Below, in pieces: positions 35,439 to 43,407 of a stretch of DNA of 48,597 nt (positions are counted from its first letter, which is position 1; each line of letters opens with the position of its first letter). The DNA comes from Bacillus suaedaesalsae (GTDB taxonomy: Bacteria; Bacillota; Bacilli; Bacillales; SA4), in assembly GCF_016890225.1 (NCBI RefSeq), contig NZ_JAFELM010000027.1, positions 1 to 48,597 on the forward strand, given 5' to 3'. The notes under the pieces are model-generated. The model ran no database searches and was not told the DNA's origin. It was given only the letters and a program-made list of their open reading frames with translations. The position numbers and the translations under genes are program-made.

Positions 35439-35490
35439 TTGACATGTAACCAAAAGGTTTCGTATAATTATTACGAAACCTTTTGGTTAC
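35439..35490 (+). promoter_or_regulatory. Promoter and palindromic operator of the AHSA1-arsR operon
   Basis: TTGACA (35439-35444), 18-base spacer, TATAAT (35463-35468) is a consensus promoter. The arms GTAACCAAAAGGTTTCGTA (35446-35464) and TACGAAACCTTTTGGTTAC (35472-35490) are a perfect 19-bp inverted repeat spanning the -10. Each arm itself holds a dyad, AACC-AAAA-GGTT. So two operator half-units flank the -10, as expected for an ArsR-type autorepressor. Confidence 0.82.
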
Positions 35491-35510
35491 ATATAAGGAG
35501 GAGGATATAC

Positions 35511-35936
35511 ATGAGTACACAAACACCTGATATAAAAAAACATGCAATCTTTAATGCAAACATAGAAAAAGTTTGGAATGCGGTAGCAACACAAGAGGGG
35601 ATCAATTCATGGTTTATGCCGAACGATTTTAAACAAGAATTAGGATCTCAATTTACCATTCAATCACCTTTTGGACCACAACTGTGTAAAGTTGTTGAAC
35701 TAAATCCTCCAAACAAGTTAGTTTTTTCGTGGGGCGAATTTGGTTGGCGAGTATCATTTGAGTTAAAAGAAGTGGATGGTAAAACAGATTTCACGTTAAT
35801 ACATTCTGGTTGGGGCCCACAAGACGAGCTTGTCCCAGGACCGGCTAATAAAACACACCTAGATATTAGAAATACGATGAACGGTGGATGGGAATCTATT
35901 GTATACGATCGTCTACGTGAAGTAGTTGAAGGATAA
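35511..35936 (+). CDS. SRPBCC/AHSA1-domain protein
   Basis: The 141-residue protein is an Aha1-C/START-like (AHSA1) domain: HAIFNANIEKVWNAVATQEGINSWFMP at the start, LGSQFTIQSPFGP and LVFSWGEFGWRVSFELKEVDGKTDFTLIHSGW in the middle. Such domains bind hydrophobic ligands. ATAAGGAGGAGGATATAC precedes the ATG. It is paired with an ArsR-family gene that overlaps it by one base, a common two-gene module in Bacillus whose ligand is unknown. Confidence 0.85.
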   Translation: MSTQTPDIKKHAIFNANIEKVWNAVATQEGINSWFMPNDFKQELGSQFTIQSPFGPQLCKVVELNPPNKLVFSWGEFGWRVSFELKEVDGKTDFTLIHSGWGPQDELVPGPANKTHLDIRNTMNGGWESIVYDRLREVVEG

Positions 35937-36259
35937 TGTTAGCACAGCAACAATATGATGTATTTCAAGCAATCGCTGATCCAACAAGACGAAAGATTTT
36001 ACGTATTCTTGCAGAAGAAGAACTACCAGTAACGATGATCAGTTCTCACTTTCCGATGAGTCGAACTGCTATTACGAAACATTTAAAAATATTAACTGCC
36101 TCAAACTTAGTGAGTATGGAAAAGATAGGTAGAGAAGTGAAATGCAGACTACAACCAGAAGCCTTACTTGAACTAAAAGAATGGTTAGCGTTTTATGAAC
36201 AATTTTGGGATAACAAAATATCAATGTTAAAACATTTAGTTGAGAAGGATGAAGAATAA
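35936..36259 (+). CDS. ArsR-family transcriptional repressor
   Basis: The 107-residue winged-helix protein has ADPTRRKILRILAEEELPVTMISSHFPMSRTAITKHLKILTASNLVSMEKIGREVKCRL, a typical ArsR DNA-binding region, and an aromatic C-terminus (EWLAFYEQFWDNK) found in the subgroup paired with AHSA1 proteins. It lacks the cysteine pairs of metal sensors, so metal sensing is unlikely. The ATG overlaps the stop of the upstream gene by one base. It probably represses its own operon at the palindrome upstream. Confidence 0.88.
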   Translation: MLAQQQYDVFQAIADPTRRKILRILAEEELPVTMISSHFPMSRTAITKHLKILTASNLVSMEKIGREVKCRLQPEALLELKEWLAFYEQFWDNKISMLKHLVEKDEE

Positions 36260-36266
36260 GAGAGGG

Positions 36267-36296
36267 GCTTTACTTCAAGTGAGGTAAAGCTTTTTA
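36267..36296 (+). terminator. Terminator of the AHSA1-arsR operon
   Basis: GCTTTAC and GTAAAGC form the stem (loop TTCAAGTGAG), followed by TTTTTAAG. Confidence 0.75.
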
Positions 36297-36507
36297 AGTT
36301 TCAGTTTATCTTGTTTATAGGCTTTGTTGATTTTATGTTATTAATAGTTGATTGTAGTTGTAGTAGTAGGTACGAGTAAGAAGAGGGCAGCTAATATTTT
36401 TGCAAACAAATAGTGAAAGAGAACTTAGGAAATCAACAACATTGTTTAACAGACCCTTCTAATAAGGTAATATGAAGAAAATGCCTTTTAGAAAAGAGGA
36501 ATATTCA

Positions 36508-37167
36508 GTGGGAAAAGAAGCGTTAGTAATAGGAGCAACTGGTCTTGTCGGAAAAAGCTTAGTTCATAAACTTCTAAATGAGCAAGCTTATAGTAAAATC
36601 ACGATTCTAGTTAGAAATGATTTATCCATTCGACATTCAAAATTAAACACTGTTAAGGTAGACTTCGATAGGTTAGAAAATAGGAAGGATGAATTTGCTG
36701 TCGATGATGTATTTTGTTGTCTCGGTACAACAATAAAAAAAGCTGGTTCTAGGGAAGCGTTCCGAAAAGTTGATTATGACTATCCAATTCAAGCAGCTAT
36801 ACTTGCGAAAGAACAAGGAGCGAATCAATTTTTAGTAATTTCGTCAATGGGTGCAAGTCTGGAATCACCGTTTTTTTATTCTCAAGTAAAAGGAGAACTA
36901 GAAGGAAAACTGAAGTCCATATCATTTTCAGCATTACATATTTTTAGACCTTCATTATTGTTAGGAGAGAGAGAAGAGTTTAGATTTGGTGAAAAGGCAG
37001 CAGAACTTCTTAGTAAGGCATTACCGTTTTTATTTACGGGAAAAATGAACAAATATAAACCAATCTCGGCTGATAGAGTAGCTGAAGGATTGATAAAGGC
37101 AGCTTTACAAAATGAAGCTGGTACACACTTATATGAATCAAATGATATAAATACTTTACTATACTAA
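36508..37167 (+). CDS. yheG: NAD(P)-binding oxidoreductase YheG
   Basis: The protein is an atypical short-chain dehydrogenase with an N-terminal Rossmann motif (ALVIGATGLVGKSLVHKLL), VFCCLGTTIKKAGSREAFRKVDYDYPIQAA, VISSMGASLESPFFYSQVKGELE (the Y-x3-K pair of this group) and HIFRPSLLLGEREEFRFGE. From GTG 36508 (AGAGGAATATTCA upstream) it has 219 residues; an ATG at 36472 would add 12. Genomic position between sspB and yheE matches yheG of B. subtilis. The substrate is unknown. Confidence 0.82.
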   Translation: MGKEALVIGATGLVGKSLVHKLLNEQAYSKITILVRNDLSIRHSKLNTVKVDFDRLENRKDEFAVDDVFCCLGTTIKKAGSREAFRKVDYDYPIQAAILAKEQGANQFLVISSMGASLESPFFYSQVKGELEGKLKSISFSALHIFRPSLLLGEREEFRFGEKAAELLSKALPFLFTGKMNKYKPISADRVAEGLIKAALQNEAGTHLYESNDINTLLY

Positions 37168-37245
37168 AATGTATGGAAACATTGTATAATTAAAAATGGG
37201 AATGTTTGCTAATGTCTAATAACAACGTATTGTGAGGAAGAAAAT

Positions 37246-38539
37246 ATGAATTCCAACTATACAATAAATGATTTAGGAAAAGCTACTCAATCTGAGCTAG
37301 AGATTATTTGGAACAATTCAAATGATGCAATCTTTTTGATAGCTCCAACTGGTGCAGTATTAAAGGCAAATCCAGCCTTTGAAAAAATGCTTGGCTATTC
37401 ACCAGCAGAGCTAGAAAAAGACCCTGTTCCGCCTATATTGCCAGCACATTTAATTAAAGAACAACAACCATTTTTGGAGCAAATGAAACGAGGAGAAGCT
37501 CGAGAATATTATGAGGCGCAACGTGTGACTAAAAAAGGTCATTTAATTGATATCGTTGCAAGTTACAGGCCGTACCTTTCTGAAGCAAAAGAACTTCAAT
37601 TTATTGTTGCTATGTATAAAGATGTAACTAGGCAAAAGGAAATTGAGAGACGATAAATTGAAGTGAGAGAAAATATCGCTTTATAACAGAAAATACCACT
37701 GATCTAATACAAGTATTAGAGGAAGATGCCTCAGTTTCTTATATTTCACCCTCATCAATAGAAATTTTACAATTGAGTCCTGATGATATGATTGGCAGAA
37801 ATCTCTTGGAGTGTATCTATGAAGAAGATAAGAAAAAAGCGAAACTTATGCTAAGTAAGTTAAGTGAAAACAAGACTTCCGATGTTTTTGAAATTAGATA
37901 TGTAACGAAGGATTTGAGGCATAAGTGGTTCGAAGTTAAAGGAACGTGTGAAAGAGATAATAATGAAAAACGATTTATATTAGTATCAAGAGATATAAGT
38001 GATAGAAAAAATTATGAGGAAGAACTAAAACGGCTTGCTTTTCACGACCCGTTAACCGGTTTACCAAATCGTCGTTTATTTATAGAACAACTGATGAATG
38101 AATTGAAAAAACAAATAAAATTCATGAATCCTTTACGTTATTTTATCTAGATTTAGATAATTTAAAGAAAATTAATGATCAATTAGGACATAACATTGGA
38201 GATAAAGTACTGATTGAGTTTGGCGAAAAGTTAAAGCAAACTGTTCGAGAGACAGATATTGTCTGTAGAATGGGTGGGGATGAGTTTGTTATTTTAGCGT
38301 CTGGTTGCAATCGCGAGAAAGCAGATTTGTTTGCAAAAAGAATTTTGAATACGTTAACATCTCCAATAATGATACATGACGAAGAATTATATATTTCGAC
38401 TTCTATCGGAATTTATGTAAGTAATGGAGAAGATAATCGACAAAGTCCAGAACTAATGATTAAGCTCGCGGACGATGCCTTATATATTGCCAAAAATAAC
38501 GGTAAGAACAGATATGAATTTAGCAATGACTATCAATAA
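37246..38539 (+). pseudogene. Broken PAS-PAS-GGDEF diguanylate cyclase gene
   Basis: Three frames together read as one protein of about 430 residues. Part 1 (37246-37653) is a PAS domain (ELEIIWNNSNDAIFLIAP ... VAMYKDVTRQKEIERR). Part 2 (from about 37664) is a second PAS (YRFITENTTDLIQVLEED, FILVSRDISDRKNYEEEL) and the start of GGDEF (FHDPLTGLPNRRLF). Part 3 holds FYLDLDNLKKINDQLGHN, I-site RETD, MGGDEFVIL and ALYIAKNNGKNRYEF. The lesions are a TAA at 37654-37656 (perhaps from CAA), an indel within about 10 bases of it, and a lost A in an A-run near 38104-38109. Motifs are otherwise intact, so decay is recent or the sequence has errors. Confidence 0.85.
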
Positions 38540-38588
38540 ATGGTAGTCTTTTTTTAAATGAATACAAAATTTGAAGGAGTGTTTAAAA

Positions 38589-38969
38589 GTGAAACTTGCA
38601 ATGAAATATGTCATTATGTATGTTAATGATTTTGAAAAAACGATGAAGTTTTACAGGGATATTTTACAGCTACCTGTAAAAGGGGAGCACGGTACATACG
38701 TGGAATTTGATACAGGTGCAACTACGCTTTCTATTAACACTCGTGAATCCTTTAAAGATATAACTGGATTAGAAACGCCAGTAGGATCGATGCGCTCACA
38801 AACTTTTGAACTTGGCTTCGTTGCACTTGATGTAGATGAGACTGTTGAGAATTTACGGAGACAAGGTGTGGAAGTTTTACTAGAGCCTGTCACGAAGCCA
38901 TGGGGACAAACTGTCGCGTATGTGGCAGATCCTGATGGTCATTATATTGAGATTTGTAGTGAAATGTAA
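38589..38969 (+). CDS. VOC (glyoxalase/bleomycin-resistance) superfamily protein
   Basis: The 126-residue protein has the VOC fold: MKYVIMYVNDFEKTMKFYRDILQLPVK, VEFDTGATTLSINTR, and the C-terminal EPVTKPWGQTVAYVADPDGHYIEICSEM, with a His near residue 4 missing but Glu and the PDGHYIE metal-region residues present. Substrate unknown. I chose GTG at 38589, 8 bases after AAGGAGTG. It follows the broken PAS-GGDEF gene by about 50 bases. Confidence 0.82.
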   Translation: MKLAMKYVIMYVNDFEKTMKFYRDILQLPVKGEHGTYVEFDTGATTLSINTRESFKDITGLETPVGSMRSQTFELGFVALDVDETVENLRRQGVEVLLEPVTKPWGQTVAYVADPDGHYIEICSEM

Positions 38970-39312
38970 AAAGAGGTTGGGACAAAACTAAAACACGATA
39001 CTCTAAAGACGAACAATTTCAAATTAGATAGGCTTTTAATACACCTGTTAATTTCCACGCAAGACTTCGCTTTCCGCGGGCGGTTGGTGAGCCTCCTCAG
39101 TCGTTCCTCCCTGCGGGGTCTCACCTAACTCGCTTCTCCCGCAGGAGTCTTCGTCTTGCACTCCAATTAACAGCTAGAACATACTTAAAACAATACGTAG
39201 TCTCAAACAAAACAAATAAAAAATCCGAAATCATTCAAATCCTATTAAACGAATTTGAGATGATTGTTCGGATTTTTTTTAGCCGAAAATATTTTTGGCC
39301 CAGCCTCTTTTT
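38968..39312. repeat. Composite inverted-repeat element (about 345 bp)
   Basis: The ends are inverted: AAAAAGAGGTTGGGACAAAA at 38968 and TTTTTGGCCCAGCCTCTTTTT at 39292-39312. Inside lies a GC-rich palindrome-like unit at about 39055-39165 (CTTCGCTTTCCGCGGGCGG ... CTCCCGCAGGAGTCTTCG), known as a common repeated sequence in Bacillus, and a long hairpin around AATCCGAA...TTCGGATT at about 39220-39280. A related copy in the opposite orientation starts at 48498. No transposase is present. Confidence 0.8.
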
Positions 39313-39316
39313 CTAA

Positions 39317-39502
39317 TTAATCTTCATTAGGCGGTGCTTCTTCAGGTAAATGAATCGTCTCCTCAATATTGACCATATCTCCTCTACCATGAACAGATCC
39401 ACCTGATAGTCCTTCGTTAATCATACGGTCAACATCTAAGTAGGCAAATTCTTTTCCTTCGTTTTCTAAGTCTTCACGGAAAGTTGGTTTCTTTTTAGAC
39501 AT
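39317..39502 (-). CDS. 61-residue hydrophilic protein upstream of the repeat
   Basis: From the second ATG (39502; GGAGGAGATTAAT upstream) the peptide begins MSKKKPTFREDLENEGKEF and ends PEEAPPNED, with no hydrophobic segment. It lies downstream of yheE on the same strand, separated by 76 bases. I do not recognise the family; the strong ribosome binding site supports translation. The first ATG at 39517 would lie inside that site. Confidence 0.6.
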   Translation of the reverse strand: MSKKKPTFREDLENEGKEFAYLDVDRMINEGLSGGSVHGRGDMVNIEETIHLPEEAPPNED

Positions 39503-39577
39503 ATTAATCTCCTCCATTTCCTTTTACCTTGTGTAAATGAACAGGAGTTTAATACTGGAAAAAATTACTGGAAAAAA

Positions 39578-39787
39578 TTACTCGTAAACGTGAAATAGCA
39601 TTAATTCATGAACTGCAGAAATCACGTTCTGTAAGTCATCATTTGGAGGAGCTTGTTCTTTCCATTCTATGTTTCCATCTTTATGATACGTCGCTTCGAA
39701 AAGTTGTCCTTTATAGTAAAAACGGATATACCAACCTGGTAACGATTTGTCTTGAAACAAAGGCTTGTACGAAAAGTGTGATAACAT
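39578..39787 (-). CDS. yheE: YheE (DUF5342) small protein
   Basis: The 69-residue protein is rich in aromatic residues: FSYKPLFQDKSLPGWYIRFYYKGQLFEATYHKDGNIEWK, which is the YheE/DUF5342 pattern as remembered. It lies at the end of the ATP-grasp gene run, as yheE does in B. subtilis next to yheD. Function unknown, possibly spore-related by context. Confidence 0.8.
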   Translation of the reverse strand: MLSHFSYKPLFQDKSLPGWYIRFYYKGQLFEATYHKDGNIEWKEQAPPNDDLQNVISAVHELMLFHVYE

Positions 39788-39853
39788 TCAAACCGCTTCC
39801 TTCTCTTTTTTCTTTCATCATACTACACAATTAAAAAGAGAGGAAAGCAGTTT

Positions 39854-40975
39854 TCACTTTTCTCCATTTTGCTTCGAGAAAAAAATAAACAATTCAATTA
39901 GATTCTTTAAACCTTTTCTTCGTATATGATCTTCATCAAATACCATAGGTTTAGAGTTCACTTCGAATATATACAAATCACCATTCTTGCCTTTTCCAAC
40001 ATCCATTGAAAACTCACCTATGTTCGCGTATTGGTTGGTGAGTGTTTTTCCGATCTCGCTTGCTAGGAAGTTTAGAGTTCTTTTATCTTCTTTAAAGGGG
40101 AGCTGAGAGAAGGATAGTATTTTCCCACCTGCTGGAACGTGTGTAGTAACTTGTTGATGACCAGATTGCCTAACTCCGATTCCACTCATTACGAAATCTG
40201 TTTCGTTCTTTCGATGAACAAGTACACGATAATCAAAACGAGATCCGTTCCAATTTAAAGGTGCGACAAATTGTTGCACAATATAATCTTTATCTAACAT
40301 TGGTTGTATCCATCCATTGATTAATTCAATGTCTGAATGTATCTTGAGTTTGGTATCAATTGTTTCTATATCCCATGAATCATCGTCATTCTTTTTGACA
40401 ACAACAATGCCTTTTCCTCTCTTCCCCTTACAAGGCTTCAAATAAACAGACTGAAATTGCTGAATCATGTCATGAAACGTCATGATAGAATCTAGGTCAC
40501 ATGTTACTGGAAGAAAAGGTAGTAAGTTTTCATTTGAACAGAGTATAGTAAATACTTCATCCTTGTGGAAAAAACAATCATTAAAAAAAGGGATGTTACA
40601 CGTGTTTAAGAAGTTTTTTAGATTTAGGAACTGCTTGGTTTGCTCCATTTTCCGAAGGGGAACTCTGTTATATACAACACTTGGAAGTGGGAACCGATAA
40701 CTTCTCCAACATTCGTTTTGAAAATCATATACATAACCTAAGATTTTCTCAGATGAATAGGTAGAGGGAGTAAAGACAAAGGAAAGTCCTCCAGCGCGCT
40801 GCAATGTTAATTGAATTCTCTTGAACGCTGCTTCATTGCCTAAGAATGCCTTTTGGGTACTAGTTCCTGCTAAAATTCCAACTAACGGAAAAAAGGAGAG
40901 GGGAGAGGAACGAAAAGGTAAGTGCTCCCCCCACGTAATGTGTTCATTGTTGGTCTGAAAAAAAGACGTGCTCAT
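39854..40975 (-). CDS. YheC/YheD-family ATP-grasp protein (fourth of four)
   Basis: The 373-residue protein has the ATP-grasp core: VYLKPCKGKRGKGIVVVKK (about 197-215), DYIVQQFVAPLNWNGSRFDYRVL and GEFSMDVGKGKNGDLYIFEVNSKPMVFD (about 325-352), where the last part holds the metal-binding E and N. B. subtilis YheC and YheD are spore-coat-associated members; ligase substrates are unknown. It is a short-form paralogue (no N-terminal beta domain). It overlaps the upstream gene by four bases. Confidence 0.88.
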   Translation of the reverse strand: MSTSFFQTNNEHITWGEHLPFRSSPLSFFPLVGILAGTSTQKAFLGNEAAFKRIQLTLQRAGGLSFVFTPSTYSSEKILGYVYDFQNECWRSYRFPLPSVVYNRVPLRKMEQTKQFLNLKNFLNTCNIPFFNDCFFHKDEVFTILCSNENLLPFLPVTCDLDSIMTFHDMIQQFQSVYLKPCKGKRGKGIVVVKKNDDDSWDIETIDTKLKIHSDIELINGWIQPMLDKDYIVQQFVAPLNWNGSRFDYRVLVHRKNETDFVMSGIGVRQSGHQQVTTHVPAGGKILSFSQLPFKEDKRTLNFLASEIGKTLTNQYANIGEFSMDVGKGKNGDLYIFEVNSKPMVFDEDHIRRKGLKNLIELFIFFSKQNGEK

Positions 40976-42339
40976 TTGTAGTGTACCTCTTGCCGCTCTA
41001 GTTCGAGTCTTGTTAAATAGATAGCAAAAGACATTGAGAGCTCACGCGTTAGTCGATCTTGCATGCGGAGTTTTGGATGTGAAAAGATTGAACGACCAGG
41101 TTTAGAGTTCGCTTCAAATAACCATATGTGACCTTCGCGATCTAATCCAATATCAAACCCAATTTCACCTATACATCCATTTGTTCTCTCTGAAATTGCC
41201 TGACTAAATTGGAGAACAGTGTTTTGAAGGGAAGAATTTAATTGCTCATACGTTTCCTTAGCTGGAAAGAGCTCCTCCAACGTCTTAATCATTCCTCCAT
41301 TGTTAAGGTGTGTCGTTACACTGCCACGACCAGCTATTTTAGCGGCAAGTGCCGTCATCCGCCACGTCCCGTTTTCATCTCTATTCGTGTGAATACGGAA
41401 ATCAACAGCACGATTTTCATAACGAATTAAATCAATTCCTTGTTGTACTAAATATTGATCTAAATTTTTATGTCTGAATAAGTAAGAAATTAGCTTTTTT
41501 AAAGATGAAAATTTCTGCAACCTGTTTTCCTCACCATCTTTATAACGACAATAATACGTCCCTTCATCTGACATCACGACTTGATAAATGCCAAGTCCAA
41601 GACTACCGTTAGCTGGTTTAATATACACATGCTTATGCTTTTTAACCATTTGCTCAATATCCTTAAAACTCGGTTGATAGAGAGTTTCAGGTAGATATTT
41701 ATTTAAATGTTTATCCTGAATGAGCTGTTGATATAAATCCCATTTACTAAAAAAGCCAGGATTGTACCAAGGAATTAAATATTCAGACTGAAGTCTATGC
41801 TTAATTGATTTAATACCGCTATGATTTTCCGTTCGACGATTTGGTAAGCGATCATAAATGACGTTAGGAAGTGGGATGTTTTGTTTCGTCCATCCCTCTT
41901 TTTCATTATAAAAATAACCAGTTACTGTACCTTCATCCCAATTAATTAAATGTGCACCAAACACAAATGCACATACACCGACCGATTTCTCAGTAGATAA
42001 GAGTTTTGCGAAAAATAACGATCGTTCCCCAATTGGACGGAGTAGAGAATCCGTAAATCCTGCAGTGAAAATCCCGATAAGAGGCCCAATATGAAAAATA
42101 TCATGATGAATAAAATAATGAAGAGTTCGATGAAGTGGAAGATTTAGTTCCGAAATAATGTCAGAGCTCATGTATAACACATCACTGTTATCTGAATGAA
42201 CAGTGATAGAGCAATGTAGTTGCATTGTTCCAAATCCGATCCCACCGAGTGAGGTACGAAAAAGTTGTGGTGGTAATTTGACCGTCATTGTCTCACCATG
42301 GAGTTCTTTTACCATGACAGTATTTTTCATTGTGTTCAC
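40972..42339 (-). CDS. YheC/YheD-family ATP-grasp protein (third of four, long form)
   Basis: The 455-residue protein has an N-terminal domain (residues 1-110; PPQLFRTSLGGIGFGTMQLHC, LNLPLHRTLHYFIHHDIFHIGPLIGIF) followed by ATP-grasp: HVYIKPANGSLGLGIYQVV, YLVQQGIDLIRYENRAVDFRIH and GEIGFDIGLDREGHIWLFEANSKPGRSIF. Length equals YheD. It has four-base overlaps with genes on both sides (42336-42339 and 40972-40975), so the run is cotranscribed. Confidence 0.88.
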   Translation of the reverse strand: MNTMKNTVMVKELHGETMTVKLPPQLFRTSLGGIGFGTMQLHCSITVHSDNSDVLYMSSDIISELNLPLHRTLHYFIHHDIFHIGPLIGIFTAGFTDSLLRPIGERSLFFAKLLSTEKSVGVCAFVFGAHLINWDEGTVTGYFYNEKEGWTKQNIPLPNVIYDRLPNRRTENHSGIKSIKHRLQSEYLIPWYNPGFFSKWDLYQQLIQDKHLNKYLPETLYQPSFKDIEQMVKKHKHVYIKPANGSLGLGIYQVVMSDEGTYYCRYKDGEENRLQKFSSLKKLISYLFRHKNLDQYLVQQGIDLIRYENRAVDFRIHTNRDENGTWRMTALAAKIAGRGSVTTHLNNGGMIKTLEELFPAKETYEQLNSSLQNTVLQFSQAISERTNGCIGEIGFDIGLDREGHIWLFEANSKPGRSIFSHPKLRMQDRLTRELSMSFAIYLTRLELERQEVHYK

Positions 42340-43406
42340 TCCTTTCGAATGGTTGTTTGTTGTAACTCAAGATATTTCATATAGTCTGTTATTGACGTAT
42401 ATAATTCTTTGTTTTCTTTTATCGTATTAATAACCTTTCTACCAGGCTTTGAATTTAAATCTAGTAACCAGACAGCACCATTGGCACTCACTCCAATATC
42501 TAACCCTAGTTCAAATAATCTTCCAAACTTTTCTTCTAATAATCTTGGAATATGAGTGATAATTGTATCAATTTCCTCTAGAATTAATTGCTTTTGGGTA
42601 GGCTTCCATTCATTTATTAGCTCTTCAAAGGATAAAACTATACCACCATTTTGCAGGTTTGAAACTAATCCGTTTTCAGTTCCAAGTCTTACTCCTCTTC
42701 CGCGCTCACCCCACTTTCCATCCTTGTTTTTTTGCAAGAGAATACGTATATCAAATGGTCGGTTTCCTTTTTGAAGGTGTAGGTAACTTTGTGATAAGTA
42801 GTTTGTTTCGGAAAGAAGTTTTTCAATAAATACTCGGAATTCGTTTTGCTTTGCGAACGTTTGATAAATATTTTCACCTTTACGTTGATAGTGTAAGTTG
42901 ATACCGTTCTTTACTAGTTTTATGTGTATGATTCCATTCCCGCCTGAACCTTTTACTGGTTTCAAAATGACCGATTTATTCTTTTTTAGTAGTTTTATAA
43001 GCTTAGGATAAGAAGATACAATGTTTGTTTCAGGTAAATATGGGGCAATTGTTTCCTCATTAATTAGATTTTCGTAAACCTCCCATTTGTTGGGCAAACC
43101 ATATCCTAAAAATGTCGTTTGTGGTCTTTGCTTTAGCCATTTAACAATCGGATCACATTTTTTAGAGAGAAGCTGATCATTATAAAAACACCTGTCGTAA
43201 ATATAATCAGGAATAGGAAACGTCGTCTCCTCCCAGCTTCCCTCTTCATGATGATAGAAGTAGCCGTGAACAAGTTCTGTTAATGGATCAATATCTAAAG
43301 GAGTAAAACGTACAATGTTGACTGTATCAGGGGCATGGGAGGCGATGGCTGTAAAATACGAGAGTTCTTGATTTTTCCGGATTGTCATCAAACCAATAAT
43401 TTTCAA
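42336..43406 (-). CDS. YheC/YheD-family ATP-grasp protein (second of four, short form)
   Basis: The 356-residue protein has the core VILKPVKGSGGNGIIHIKL, YLSQSYLHLQKGNRPFDIRILLQ and ELGLDIGVSANGAVWLLDLNSKPGRKVI. Here the expected EVN/EAN is DLN (LLDLNSKPG), a substitution of the metal-binding glutamate by aspartate, unlike its three sisters. The length is close to YheC (about 363). It starts one base after the first gene ends. Confidence 0.86.
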   Translation of the reverse strand: MKIIGLMTIRKNQELSYFTAIASHAPDTVNIVRFTPLDIDPLTELVHGYFYHHEEGSWEETTFPIPDYIYDRCFYNDQLLSKKCDPIVKWLKQRPQTTFLGYGLPNKWEVYENLINEETIAPYLPETNIVSSYPKLIKLLKKNKSVILKPVKGSGGNGIIHIKLVKNGINLHYQRKGENIYQTFAKQNEFRVFIEKLLSETNYLSQSYLHLQKGNRPFDIRILLQKNKDGKWGERGRGVRLGTENGLVSNLQNGGIVLSFEELINEWKPTQKQLILEEIDTIITHIPRLLEEKFGRLFELGLDIGVSANGAVWLLDLNSKPGRKVINTIKENKELYTSITDYMKYLELQQTTIRKE

Positions 43407-43407
43407 A

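Noticed and set aside
39055-39165. CRISPR or T-box interpretation of the GC-rich palindromic segment
   Set aside because: No regularly spaced direct repeats and spacers, and no T-box core; it fits a known type of Bacillus repeated element.
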